This document shows, in pieces, positions 1-12,500 of a stretch of 64,000 bases of DNA. Made by a program: the position numbers and the translations under genes. Every line of letters starts with the position of its first letter. Position 1 is the stretch's first letter. The stretch covers positions 784,501-848,500 of the forward strand of contig NW_020853535.1 in assembly GCF_000972845.2 (NCBI RefSeq), given 5' to 3'. This stretch comes from Larimichthys crocea (Eukaryota > Chordata > Actinopteri > Sciaenidae). Under the pieces are notes generated by a model, which worked only from the letters and a program-made list of their open reading frames with translations, ran no database searches and was not told the origin of the DNA.

Positions 1-368
1 GTTGACTAAATTGTCCCATTCAGAAGTAGCAGAGCGGTTATGTCACAACTCTTGAACTGCACTGATTCCATATGTCTGTGTTTCATAATAATATTTAGTA
101 TAATTAATTAATATTGAGGAGGATTTGAAGACAATAGAAGAGCCGATGAGGAGCAGCAGAGTCAGCTGTTCCGTCGCTTCCTCTGACCTTTGACCTCACT
201 GTTGACAGAGCCAAGCAAAAATAATTTTTCCATGTCGGAGTCTGTGAAGAAACACGCTGTTAGAAATGCCCTAAGTAATCTGATTACTTTACAAACTGTA
301 TTCCTGTGGCTTTATTAGTACTGTTTAAAACAAGAGCTGAGGTAAACATATTGTGTGTGTGGTAATAA

Positions 369-401
<33 letters not shown>

Positions 402-612
402 AGCTCTGGCAGCAAAGCTAGGGTCACCACTTCACTGTTGGCTGTAACCTCATTATCCAATCGCATTGCGTTGAGCGATTACATCATAATGATGTCACTG
501 TCCGTGATGCCGAGCCTCGGGACAGATCTGCAGCAGCTATTTTGAGAACGTCAGGAGAATGTCACTGTTGATTTTTGTTCATACTCACCAAATGATTTTT
601 CCCCCTCCACAG
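1..612 (+). other. GAS2L3: Intron of GAS2L3 (left part of gene is off the window)
   Basis: This stretch precedes the splice acceptor CCTCCACAG ending at 612, so it is read as the intron upstream of the last GAS2L3 coding exon. I see no coding exon in it. It carries a (TG)n microsatellite at about 371-399. Confidence 0.6.
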
Positions 613-2025
613 ATGCTTCATGGTAAACACGTGATGGTGCGTGTCGGCGGCGGCTGGGACACGCTGCGTGGTTTCCTCATGAAGTACGACCCTCTGCGAG
701 TGCTGCAGTTCACCACTCTGGAGCAGAAGATCCTGGCCTTTCAGAAAGGCCCGCCCGGCCTGGGTGGTCACCATGGCAACGCAGCTCCGCCCCCTCCTCC
801 TGACATGGACCCCCTCGCCGCAGTCAACAACCTTATGTCAACCTCCTCTGCCTCCTCTTCCTCCTCCACCTCGTCGTCTTCCTCGTCCTCCGGCCTGGCC
901 TGTAAGCCGGCGTCTGTGACCGCTGCAGGCCAGACATGTCGGTCCTATGCCGCCTCCCCGGCCTGCACGCCCACGTTACCCCGAAAAGGTTCTGCCACGG
1001 CGCTCAAGAAGAACCTCCAACTGACACCGTCTTCACCCAGGAAGCCCACCCAGCTGCCCCTGCCCGTTTCCACCAAAGGTTCCTCCTCTCTGCCCTCCAC
1101 GCCTGTGGGAAGCTCCTCCAAACAGTCTCCCAGCTTAGGGTGTCAGGGTGTACACGTCAGTCGCAGAGCTGTGACTCCATCCTCATCTCCATCAGCTGCC
1201 CCTGCAGATCCAAGCTCCGCCTCCAAACTGAGGCTCAGACCGTCCCCACGCGGCCCCACCTCTCAGCCCAGAAGCCCCGTCTGCCCCGAGCCGTCTTCCA
1301 AATGCCCCAAACCCTCCAGCCCCTGCACCTCCCCCACCGCCGCCTCAGTGCCTCGCCCCATCACTGCACCAGCACGGGCACCCACCCCTAAAGATGCCCG
1401 GCCCCCAACGGGCGCCGGCCAGCGCTCTCGCCTTGCACAACGCCGCCCCGGCTCCCCAGCCTCGCGCCTTCGTCTAGAGGCGGCCAGGCGGGTCCGGACG
1501 GCCGCAAAAGCTGCGGTGACGCCGACGCCAAAAGCAGTGACGGCAACTCCACAAACCCGGACCCCCACCTCTGTCTCCACCCCCACCTCACGGACTGCCT
1601 CCCCGGTGCTGCCAAAACCCGCCTGCTCCCAGCAGAAGAGCAGAGAAGTCACAGCCAAAGCCAAAGGGCCTCCCCCGACCAAGGCAGCTTCTACTGCTGT
1701 CCCTCCACGTGGTACTGTTGCCGTCCCTGGGCGGGTCCCGGGGGGCAACACAGGCCCTTCCCCCGCCAGCAAAACCAATCAGAAAACACCAGTCACAGCA
1801 CAGAGGGTGGTGCGAAAGCCAGCAGCCACCACTAACCACATCAACGGGAAGTCAACCCTAAAACCTGAACCAGCTCCAGGACAAGTCCTTGCCCCTCTCA
1901 AGACCGGCCCCAACGTCCGAGCCGTGAAGACCGAGCCCGGCGTTGGCAAGAAGGTCCCACAGTGCAAGGGCAAAAACGGGGACCCTTATTTTGAAATGAA
2001 CAGTCGGAGGAGGCAGAAGACGTAA
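613..2025 (+). CDS. GAS2L3: GAS2-like protein 3, last coding exon (C-terminal 470 aa, 5' partial)
   Basis: GAS2L3 belongs to the GAS2 family of linkers, which bind actin through a CH domain and microtubules through a GAR domain and act in cytokinesis. Only the final exon is here. It opens with the end of the GAR domain (GKHVMVRVGGGWDTL at about residues 4-18 of the exon, then LQFTTLEQKILAFQKG). A long disordered tail follows, rich in Pro, Ser, Thr and basic residues, with a poly-Ser run near residues 77-93. The C-terminus GDPYFEMNSRRRQKT resembles the conserved end of vertebrate GAS2L3, which favours GAS2L3 over GAS2L1 or GAS2L2. The exon starts at 613 after CCTCCACAG; the ATG there is an internal codon. 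The CH domain and the front of GAR lie off the left edge. Composition is strongly GC-rich compared with the flanks. Confidence 0.9.
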   Translation: MLHGKHVMVRVGGGWDTLRGFLMKYDPLRVLQFTTLEQKILAFQKGPPGLGGHHGNAAPPPPPDMDPLAAVNNLMSTSSASSSSSTSSSSSSSGLACKPASVTAAGQTCRSYAASPACTPTLPRKGSATALKKNLQLTPSSPRKPTQLPLPVSTKGSSSLPSTPVGSSSKQSPSLGCQGVHVSRRAVTPSSSPSAAPADPSSASKLRLRPSPRGPTSQPRSPVCPEPSSKCPKPSSPCTSPTAASVPRPITAPARAPTPKDARPPTGAGQRSRLAQRRPGSPASRLRLEAARRVRTAAKAAVTPTPKAVTATPQTRTPTSVSTPTSRTASPVLPKPACSQQKSREVTAKAKGPPPTKAASTAVPPRGTVAVPGRVPGGNTGPSPASKTNQKTPVTAQRVVRKPAATTNHINGKSTLKPEPAPGQVLAPLKTGPNVRAVKTEPGVGKKVPQCKGKNGDPYFEMNSRRRQKT

Positions 2026-3230
2026 CGTGGGGACGCTCTCTGAGGACTTCACCAGAGCCAGCAGGCTGGTCACACAAAGCTTCTTACAAACCAGCACTTC
2101 TTGGAGCTGCGTCTCCTCAAACAGACGAATCCCGTCACTAACCCGCAAACCGCTTCTCACGTTTGACCGTTTGTGTCTTCAGATGTATTTTTGTTTGTCT
2201 GTTTTTTTTGTATGTTATTTAATAGACTTTTTCATTTTCTTTTTTTTTTAATCCAAAAGGGTCAAAGGTGTTTTGTGTGTCGTGTCTTCGTGGTGATTTA
2301 ACGGTCAGCTCCATGTACAGTACATGGTCAACACTAAAACTTGCACAATGTTTACACGTTCACCTTCGTTACGCGTACAGCCGTTACAGATCATGTCGAC
2401 AGACTTTTTAAAGAAAGTATAGATTTTATTAGAGAATCATGGTCAAACACTAACCTCATACATTACAGGACACAGCCATGATTTAGTCAAATGCACTTCT
2501 TGTTTGTACTCATGGTGAAGCAGCGTCCAAGTTCCCTCTGACAGGTTACCAAAGTTGTGAAATATCTGGAGTTCAGTGACACAACTGGAACACAAATGAT
2601 GTTTTCGGATGAATTCACCTCCCCGGTGAGAACGTTCTTTCCACTGGTGGATGGTCAGATGTGGTTTTTGTATAAATGATATCTAGGTGGAAGGTTTGCG
2701 TAGACGGCGCCTAACAAAGTGCCATCGGGAGCAAACCTTCCTGTTGCGTGCCTTCGTCAGAAATCTCTCGTTTCTGAGTGGCATTAGAATGTATTAGATG
2801 ATCGGGGGGTGGCAGGGGGGTTTAATGGTTTTTACTGATGAAAATTGCACAGTGTGTACGAGCACTCATGACTCCGGTTTCTCTGAGGAAAGCCAGAGTC
2901 GTAGATGAACTACTGATCAAACGCCTCTTTTTCTTTTAGAACAGGAAACACTCGAGGCCGTCCGGAGGCCCAAATCATTTTAGAGCAGAATCTACTTGGT
3001 ATAGACTTTGTTTTTATGTTTCTAATGTTAATGTGTGTCTTAAAAAATCTAGTTTTATATGTGGTGTTTGTGTATGTGAGTGCGTGTGTATACAGTATAT
3101 ATTATCAGTGAGGCTTTTTTCTTTGGCACTTTACAGAAAGCGTTGGTTGTGTTTGTCACAATTTGAATGTTGATTCTGTCTCGTTTTTTTTTTTGTCAAT
3201 TTGGTTTAATAAATGGACAAGTGTTTTAAA
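2026..3230 (+). other. GAS2L3: GAS2L3 3' UTR with AATAAA signal
   Basis: No coding sequence follows the stop at 2025. AATAAA at 3208-3213 is the most likely polyadenylation signal, giving a 3' UTR of about 1.2 kb. A further AATAAA near 3738 could serve a longer form. The UTR end is inferred. Confidence 0.55.
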
Positions 3231-4690
3231 GCTTACCTTGGCTACGTTGCATTTGTCTTGTTTAACGTGTTTTCCTGCTGCTCGTTGTCAGTGCTCCAAA
3301 TGTTTCTTTCACTCCAAAAGCCTCAAAACTCTCTTAACCTGGATACCTGACCAAGTCTGAGGATTCAAACTAAAAGAAAGCAACACAGGTGCTCGGCAAT
3401 ATGCAGACGAAATGTAGAAGAGTCTGAAACTATGCCTGAATTATTCATCAGAAGTTGACTGAAACTTTCTTTCTATACACAGATAAGAACTAAGTGGGGG
3501 ATTCAAAGACCTTTCACTCCTCATGTTGAAACTATGCATGATTTTGAAGTCCTGTAAGAGCTCAGGACTGTACAGACTGATGTCAGCTTTGTTGCATCTG
3601 TCAGGGCAGCAAAACTGAACCCTATTATGTTTTCGATTGCAAAACTGCAATAACTGAGTAAAATGTGTCAGGAGATGTAAGTAAATAAAACCAGTAGAAG
3701 AATGCTTTATGTTTATAATTTACGTCATGAAAGTTTAAATAAAGATTTTTGTTTTAGTTCGGAATGGAATGGTTTGTATGGATGAGGATTAAGGCTACAG
3801 GTGAACATTTATTTGTGTTCTGACTTTTCTGATAAATGATAGATTGATAAAATTATATTTTCAGACATGAAAGAAAAACAAATAAAAAGAGATGTTAAAA
3901 TGTAACTGCAGGAAAAATAACAGTATAACGCCAACTCCAAGTGAGTTTTACCATCAAGTCCACAGAGGGAAGAAATACCTTTTAAGTTATGAAGCAAACT
4001 GAGTCAATAAAGAACAAATGATGTCCAAACTTTTTTTGCCCGCTCGATCTTTGACGCAAATCTTTGGCAGTCGTGGAAATAAACATGAAATCATGATAAG
4101 AGAGTGAGCTTTCTGGATCTTTTGTTGCATTTTGATGAAAAACAGAACTTTTCTATTAAGGTTTCATTCAAGGACCAACAATAACAAAGAAGAGATGATT
4201 CAGTGTTTCCATTAGACAACATCGTCACATGTTGGGAATGTCATCCATTCCAATGGCTAATTATTTTGTGGTATTCAGAATAACTGATATGTATTAGTAC
4301 ATTTTTGTGACCTCACATCATCTGACCGTCTGATCAGTCACACTGAGCTGTGTTGGTGTGCACTTTGACATTTTGCTTCCCTCTAGTGGTTCTGAACAAA
4401 CACTGCAGCTGCACTGAGGTCCAGTTAGATGTGATTAACGTTGGATCATAACTCTTTATGACCATTAATCACAAACATAATCCTCATGTATGTTTTCTGT
4501 AAATCAAACACAGGGATAGAAGTATCACTGTTTTCCTTTTTAGACTCCAGCTCAGCAGAGAGGCCCAAAAGGAGACGCTTTAGCTTAAATGGAATCACCT
4601 GTTGTCAACTAATTGGTTTATTGAGGCTGAGAGACAATTTAATCAACACAGGCATTCTGGACAACCAATTCATGTCAAAAAGTAGTGATT

Positions 4691-4850
4691 TCTGTAGGAT
4701 TTACTGGCATCTAGTGGTGTAGTTATGGATTGCAGCTCCCCTTTTTTTTCCTCACTCTGTCCATGAAATGATCTAATCTAGAACCAGTGTTTAGTTTGTA
4801 CCTTCTGGGCTACACTATAAATATGGTTCAACATGGTGGATTCCACATAG
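4691..4850 (-). mobile_element. Fragment of a short non-autonomous inverted-repeat element, family A
   Basis: The core 'ggcatctagtggtgtag' at about 4707-4723, then 'ccagtgtttagtttgt' and 'catggtgga', match in order the reverse complement of the fuller copy at 26784-27145. Related copies lie at 16941-17625 and 32546-32784. The terminal inverted repeats are lost here. I recall this as a widespread teleost repeat; the superfamily assignment (perhaps hAT-like) is unverified. Confidence 0.6.
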
Positions 4851-5089
4851 TATATTTTCTGCCAATATTGTTTCTGCTGCAATTAATGTAAATGTTGCAA
4901 TTTACTGCTATAGATGTTTAAGGTTGAGCTCATTTTATAGACTGTTGGTTAGTTAGTTAGTTAGTTAGCAATGCATCATGGTCAAAAAGATCATCGTGTT
5001 TGTAACGTTGCTCTTCTTGACAAAAACAGAAATAACTTTAAAGCGAGTACAATCAATATGTCCAACGGCTCAAATGACGATGAGAGGTT

Positions 5090-5345
5090 CTGCATAAATC
5101 TGCAGATAGCTGTCACTGGACTCTGCAGTTCTCCTCAGCTAACGAGCGTTTTAGCTTCTTTCAGCTCGTTGTTTTGGTTTTAATATCCTTAGCTTTACTA
5201 TTTGGTTTTGATAAAAACAATGCACACTACAGCAGACCAAGTTAGCAGTCCACATAGTTCCCTCAGGAGTTGACAGACACTAAAAACAGTTAAAAGTGAG
5301 TAAATATTTGACTTCAGTTCATCAGGCGGCCAAAGAAACACGAAT
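5090..5345 (-). repeat. Dispersed teleost repeat, family B (copy 1 of 3)
   Basis: 'gttccctcaggagttgacagacac' type sequence (about 5257-5280), followed by 'aaaaacagttaaaagtgagt', resembles segments at 32435-32530 and 55735-55815, where 'ccagatatttccctcagg' and 'gaccaaaacagagctaaaag' occur in the same order. No coding potential was recognised. Boundaries are approximate. Confidence 0.45.
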
Positions 5346-5407
5346 ACTACGTTTCTGTCGTATGCTATAAGTCAGGTCCTCACAAGCTTCATCAGGACTT
5401 TTAGGCA

Positions 5408-6017
5408 TTTATTAAATATCAAAACATTAAAATTACAAATACAATAGATCTCATTCTTCATCTTTAGATATTACTTTTTGATTTTTTTTTTTTTTTTACG
5501 TCATGTGACAAGAGAGTTTAAAAACATAAAATACTGACAGACGTTCAGAGGCTCACAGACAGAAGTCGAAGGTTTCATCAGTTGTCTGCCTCTGTGCATC
5601 GTAGTCTAAAAAGCAGAGTGTGAAACCCTGAGAGAAGTCATGGCACTTGGCTTTAAACACATTCACAGACAAAACATGTGATCAATCAGCACCTGTACAG
5701 TCAGAAAAAATTTAAATACAGTGTGCAAATTACAAAAAGATTGACCGGACTGCCGAGTGTAGTCCAATCAAGAAGACACGACGAAGCAAGAGGTTAAAAC
5801 ATCAGAAGAAAACACTGCATGTGAAGGCTGAAACAGAAAAACGGTGCAGTATTTAGTCAGTCTTTTGTTTTTCTTGCCTAAGCGCGACCTCCATCCTCAC
5901 TTTACTGACCTGTCATGACTGATAAATGGCACATTTAGAGTTTAAAACATAAAATCATCACGTAAACTTTTAGAGGATCCAGCATCTAACTGTCAAATCA
6001 ACTTTAAGGTTTTTATT
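5408..6017 (-). promoter_or_regulatory. TM7SF3: Candidate polyadenylation signals for TM7SF3
   Basis: On the minus strand AATAAA occurs at 6012-6017 and again at 5408-5413, giving 3' UTRs of about 0.5 or 1.1 kb after the TM7SF3 stop at 6519. Which is used cannot be told from sequence. Confidence 0.4.
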
Positions 6018-6518
6018 TTCGACGTCTGGCCTGAGTGTGTCATTTCAAATCAAACCACAGAAACATGAAGTTCTGAGTGGACACACGTTTGTGTAGATAG
6101 GAAACGCTTTGCTGGTTCCTAATTATCAATGGTTCACAGGTAAAATGCCTCGCCTTGTAAACTGTTAGTAGTTTGTGGCTTTAGTGCAAACAGCAAAAAG
6201 AGCAGAAGCAACACGCACCGACATCGACAGCTACATTTCAGCCGCTAAAGAAAGACGTTCTTTAGTTCTTCTTGACCAGTCACTGGTTGTTAAAATGTCA
6301 TTTAAGTGTTAAATAAAAAGTGGCATCAGGGATAAAAAGTCTTCTTTCTTTTGAGTTTTTAAAAAATCCTCCTGCAGTGTCAGTCATATAACCCCTCTTA
6401 GGGTTAGGGATTCATCTGCCTTCCCTGTGACTCAGCAGTCAGTGTCCACAGGGATCTCCTCCTCTTTGCACGTGTAATAATCCACCTTCATTCAGAGGCG
6501 GCGAGGTCACCCGCAGGT

Positions 6519-9500
6519 TTACAGGAGCAGAGGCGTGTGTTCTCCGACCGGCTCGCTCCTCCTGGTGAGCTGCCGCACTCTGGCCAGGAGGCGGTTGGGC
6601 AGCGGGGGGAAGTGGTGGCTCGGATCGAGGACGTTGGTCTTGCGGCGCTCGCGTTCCTGCAGCCACATGAGGTACGGGCTAGGCGGGAAGAACGGCCGGG
6701 AGCGCTCGCGGTGCAGCTGCAGCACGATGCCGCAGACGCCGAGCACCACCCACACTGTGATCATGACATAGTCTGAGGGGAGGGGGAGACGAAAAGACAA
6801 GAACTGTGTTAAGACCAAACGATTTAGTCCGACAGCGTTACTGAGGTTTTTGTTTCAGCTGTTAACTCACCGATTTCTTGGAAGGGAACGTCAGTGAACA
6901 TGGCGCTGAAGTTGCTGTTGAGGAAACGTTTGAGGATGTTCAGTGTGATGTAGGAGAGACTGGTGTAGATGTAGGCGTTGACAGCCAAGATTACAGCGTA
7001 GGCACCAACTACACCGCACGTGACGATGTTTCCCTGATATCAAAGAAGCACAAACACAGGTTCTTTTAATCTGAATCATCAATCTGGGATGACATGTTTC
7101 ATTGGTTAGAAAATACTGGAATCTTGGCAGTTTGACAATAACTTGAATTTTTATTTATTTTTCACAATAAATTATGAATGAAAATATTCAAATGAACTCT
7201 GAGCACTTCTACAAAACATACAAGTAATAGCGAGAATTTATTTTCCTGGGTAAACAGAGCTTTAAAAACAGAAATGTAAACTAATTTGTGCTTTCACGAG
7301 GAGTTGCGCGCCGTAACTCTTTCTTGGCCGGGTGCAGTGACTTCTTAGAGGCTTGTTGTCACTGTGAGGTTGCCAGGCAACCGGTAGATAGTTAAGAAAT
7401 ATTCTTTTAATTTCAGTTCATGTACAGATAAAACTAGTGAGCTTCAGAGGTGCTGACAGAACAAATGCCAGGCTAGCTGTTTCCCTCCATTTCCAGTCTT
7501 TATGCTAAGCTCGGCTAATTGTCGCCCGGCTGTAGCTTCATATTTCCTGCACAGACATGAGAGTGGTGTCAGCCAGTCACCATGTCATTCTTAATGTCAC
7601 CACGAGATGACGCTAAAGTGCTTCAGTCCTACACACACACACTGCGGCGAGTGGTTAAAAGTGTTAAATCTGTTACCTCTCTGGGCCAACGCACGAAGAA
7701 GAGCGGAACAATGACCATGATGCAGCAGAACGTCACCCAGAAAACTGCATCTGAGTTCCTGAACACGTCGATGTCACCTGAAAACACAAATGAAACACAC
7801 TAAGTATATATTATATGTATTATTATTATTTATACTGTGACATGACTGGTTAAACTGGGGTCAGCTTTCTTTTCCTACCCAGAGGAGTGAAGAGGATGGT
7901 GGAGGCGATGAGGAAGCCGAGCATCAGTCCAACCACGACGATGCACGCCATGACCGAACCGAAACGCCACCAGCTCATCACCAGGAGGACTCCGCCCACC
8001 ACGCCGATCACCGCTGACACGGTCAGACGGACTGCAGAGGGACAGGAAGGCAGGGGGGCAACAAACTCAGACATTTTCAGATTCTGCACGAGCCAGCTTT
8101 TATGGTGCGAACAGACAAAACAGACTCACTGTCATAGTCCAGCTTTGTGGTGCGCGTGATCAGCACGAAGAAGAAAAACGCTGCAAAGCTGAATCCCATG
8201 CAAAACAGCTCTGCATGACAGAAACAGAGGCGCAGAGGAGGAGAGTCAGGTCAGACATAACTACACAAACAACAGCTGGTGGATGTCTGTGAAGCCACAT
8301 GCTCCAGAACGGACACGCTGTGTCACGTCCTCTAACTCCATCACTTTCACATCTATCAGATGCAGTGGCAGATCACAGTCATGGGTTCAGTTTGGAACAA
8401 ATACATTTCTGTGTCACATGAGAGGCAGGCCACCACCGCACACACCAAGCTGCTGATGTCCATTCTGCTGGCAGATGAAAGCTGCACAGGCATCCACAAC
8501 TCTTTGTTTTACAGTGGGAGAGGTTAGGAGTTGTAAACGTGATCCATGCTAATCTATTCTGTTGACCCTGAAGTGAACTGCGACCGGGAAAATAAAAAAA
8601 CTCAATTTAAGAGACACCTTTCTTGGTGTATTTGAATATTTCTGCATACTGGACTCCCATAAACAGTATTAGAACTGCAAAAACTGGATCTGACTAGAAC
8701 CTCATGAAACTTCACAACCACAGACCTGAGGCTTTCAGAGGATGTTAGCTTTCCTATGTATATATTGACAATGAGTGGTTTTCTGAGGAGTTTACAGAAG
8801 AAAAGTGCTCGACGTCCAATCACAAAAATATCTCCAAATGTTTCTGTGAAATCCTTCAAGATTGTTGACGTAATGTGGTACTTTGGAGGGATTCTTGACC
8901 TTTAAAAAAAAAAAAAAAAAAGTATGGGAGACACGATCGAGCAGGGTGGGGAAGGAATGTCCATTATTTTATTTCTACCGTGTTTCAAAATCCTCATACG
9001 CGCTACGTTTGAACAGGCGCTAGACTCAGATTCAGGTTCCCAGCTTTCAGATGATATATGGATCTTTGGTAGGGAGGGGTGGAGTGGTTTTCTCTGACGT
9101 ATGTAAACAGTATGTACTGAACATGGAGCCTTGGACTTAAAATGACATCTTACTGGACTAACAGGAACATTAGAATACACACAATCACACCGCAATAATA
9201 AAATCACACGTTAAACTACTCACCACATTTGAAGAATCGATGGCCAAAGAAGCAGACAAACAGACCTGCCAACCCAGTGATGGTGAAGAAGACCTTTGTA
9301 GAGATTTTTCCTGAACATTAAAAAACAAAATGTGGATCATGAACTGTGTTCAAAGCAAACGAGATTACAAGTGTTGGAATAATGACCCGGTGACGAGCCT
9401 GAAGAATGTTCAGGAGCTCACCCAGAGTCTGACAGCCGTCCAGGGTGGAAGCAAAGCTGCAGGCGTAGGTGTGGACGGGGACGTAGGAGGCCGAGGTGTT

Positions 9501-12500
9501 CAGCAGTGGATCTCTGACGATGACGGAGTAGATGACGCCCTGACTGGGGATGGAGTTGAACACCGCCATGCTCTTCTCTGATGATGACAGTGTCATGACC
9601 TGCAGAGTGACGGGGGATGAAGCACGTCAGCTGTTGTTAAACACCTCTTCATATTTGAGCTGCTAAACATGGAACATGGTCAGTGATTCTGTTCTGGGAG
9701 CCCCACCCGTTTGCCGTTCACCATCATGCCCTGGATGTCCGCCACAGCCTGAATGCCACTGAACAGGCTGCGCTCTGATAGGTCGTTCTCAGGCAGGAAG
9801 TACTGGTAGACGTCATACTGCAGCCGCCAGCGTGTGTTGGTTCCTGTCGATTCGTCGCAGACTGGAGGAGTTTCTCCTCTAAAAAAAAAAAAAAAAGGAC
9901 GAGGACGGTCAAGACAAATCTGTGAAGTTGACCTCAGTTCTATACGTTTCTGCCAGAAGCTCTTCTCCGCTGTGATTGACCCTGAGTGACAGGCTGAGTG
10001 CTAGAGAGGCTGATATGAAAACATACAAACTGGTTTGATATTACGGAGATAAGATCGAGTTTCAATTTTTTCCACAATATGTTTCAGAATAAAAGCCTTG
10101 TTAAGAAATGAAAGCTTTCTGTTGACTGAACCACTTAAAGGTTTTTAATTTGAAACAGATACAGGGAGTGTTGAGTTTGTATTAATAGTGTAATGCAGTA
10201 ATATATACAAGGTAAATTGGTACAAGTATATTGAAAAGGGGAAATGATGAGGTCATTGTTTATTCACTTTCCAGTAATGTATTTCACAAACTAATTACTA
10301 AACAGGAAGACACCGGTAATTCTGCACCACCCTGATGCTACTCTATGCTACTACACTACTACTACTACTAACACTACCTCAGCTGCAGACAGAGTTAACA
10401 GAGTGTAGCGACCGTCCACTAAAGGGTTAACATCGCTGACAGCTGCTTCTTGTTTCTTTTTAATTTATCAGGATGTCTCGTGATGGAGAATGTCGGTTTA
10501 GTCAAGACTGGTTTAGAGGCCGGTTTAAGCTCAGAGACTGGACCGGCAAAACCGGAATCCAACCCAACCGTATCCAGTGCCTTTGCTCTTTGTTTACTGT
10601 GTGAACAGAAAACAGGGAGATAACAAGAGTCCTGGCTTTGTTCAGCAAGCGTGCATGGAAACTTAACTGAACGTGTGCGTAAATGCCATTTAACCGACAC
10701 ACTGAACAGAGGCAGAGAGTGTGGGCGTGCGAGAACGAGTGTAAAGACACCAAGACGGAAACTCAACGTAACGTAGTCTTTATGTAAAGTCATTCTATGC
10801 AACTCTGTGGTCTATCAGTGCGCTGTGTGAGGTGCATTGTGGACAGAGGGTGAAGGTGTCGATGTTGACAACCAGAGATTTTAGCGGCGAGCACATTCTG
10901 ATTTGGAGGTGGTGTATTCAGGACGCATACGTGCTTCTACTGCCATGGCGATTTTATCTTTGTTGCAACAGGAAATGAGAGACAACGCGTGAGCCAAAAA
11001 AAAACACCAAACTGACACACTTCAGGCAGAGTGTGAGTGAGACAAGGCAAACGATTTCAAATGATTTAACGAGCATGTGCACAACATTTCTTATGTAATC
11101 CCATAAGTTTGAAGACTTTTTTATGCGTTGGGAATTTAAATCCAAGTGTCCTATAACACACCAAAGACTGACACACCCATTGCATCATTTCCAATTAGTA
11201 CAAAAAATAAAAGTGCAAAGGAATCAGCACAGTCGGGTGTTGAGATGTCATGCACATGTATCTTTTTCACTGTGAACACATGTCTGAGTCTCACCGTGCA
11301 GGTGTGGATATTAGAAAGCATAGTGGATGTGGTCATGAGGGGAGCTTACACCTGTCAGACGTGTCAAACAGGTCGAGTGTTAACTGAAGCAGCAGTCAAC
11401 GAAGCCACGAGCGTTCGGACAAATCAAAGCTGAAACCTGCGTTTTCCACATGCATGCTGTTTGTGATTTCCCAGCGGGTAATTCAGCCGGCGGAGAACAG
11501 CTGCTGGTATGCATGACCTGTGGGCTCTATCTCCATGTTGCTATGACAACACTGTCCTGAAAGATTGCAGCCAATCACAGCAGCAACAGTGATAAAGAAC
11601 TGAAAAGCGCAAGCGAACATGTAGAAACCTTCCCTTCCTCAAAAGTATGAAGTCGGTGTGGGGGTCTGTGCAGCCACAGCCTGGCAGGTAAATGACACAA
11701 CAGGAAATAATAACAATGAACAAGTGAAAGAGTCCTCGGTTCATCTGCCCCGAGACGGCTTTGACACTTAACACACATTCTTGTGAAAAGTACTAACAGC
11801 CACCGGAGGAAGAGGCCGTGTGTGCACACGAGAGTGCAATATCATTTCAAAGCAAATAAACAGTGAGGCGGTGCGTCGACATGTCCTGGCAGATGAGTTC
11901 ATGCGTCTCACAGCCATAACAGGAAGTTGAGCAGACGATGCCAGCCGGCGCAGTGTGTTACCTCTCGTATCCTAAGTTTGCTGGTGCAAAGCGGATCGTG
12001 GTCTCATAGAGGTTGTAGTGGATGTAGACGTTCGGGTCGATGTCCAGACTAGACTCCATGTTACAAGCTCCAGGGACCGGATCTTAAAGAGAACACGTTA
12101 GTTATTAGACGCTGCATCAGGCCAAGAGAGAATAGAAAAACTGTTGCTTGAGGCTTATTGTTTCAACACACTTGGAAGGCATATGAACTACGCACAATCA
12201 GTGTCAGTGCTCACTCATGGTGTGTGTGAGGTTTCTCAAGTCGCAGTCATGATGAACTGAGAGATTTCTTTAGCCTGTGGTGAAACTTAGCATGCTTTGG
12301 TTTCGCAGAAACAGTTTTTTAAGAGCAGCAGCAGCTGCAACTTCCTCATGTTGTCACTTCTAACGCAACACTCAGTGAACAAATCAGAAGAGAAGAGCAG
12401 AAGTTACCGAGGCTGGAGTATGGGAGGATGACCCCGGTGCCTGCCACAGTGTTGTTGTCAGGAGAAGACAGGAACAGCGAGAGGGACACCTGGTCCGGCA

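Larger units (their letters stand above)
3231..5400. other. Intergenic spacer between convergent GAS2L3 and TM7SF3
   Basis: AT-rich sequence with no recognisable gene. It contains a fragment of the inverted-repeat element family at 4691-4850, a short (GTTA)n run near 4950-4968 and a dispersed teleost repeat from about 5090. Confidence 0.6.

Noticed and set aside
936..1391. Second plus-strand frame of 151 codons inside GAS2L3
   Set aside because: Off-frame reading of a GC-rich, Pro/Ser-rich coding exon; no independent start context or similarity.
1263..1778. Antisense open frames of 75-171 codons over GAS2L3
   Set aside because: They are shadows of the GC-rich coding exon; antisense frames stay open where sense codons avoid the complementary stops.
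10419..10802. 127-codon minus-strand frame in TM7SF3 intron 4
   Set aside because: Not needed by the TM7SF3 model (phases join without it), and the product shows no recognisable domain.
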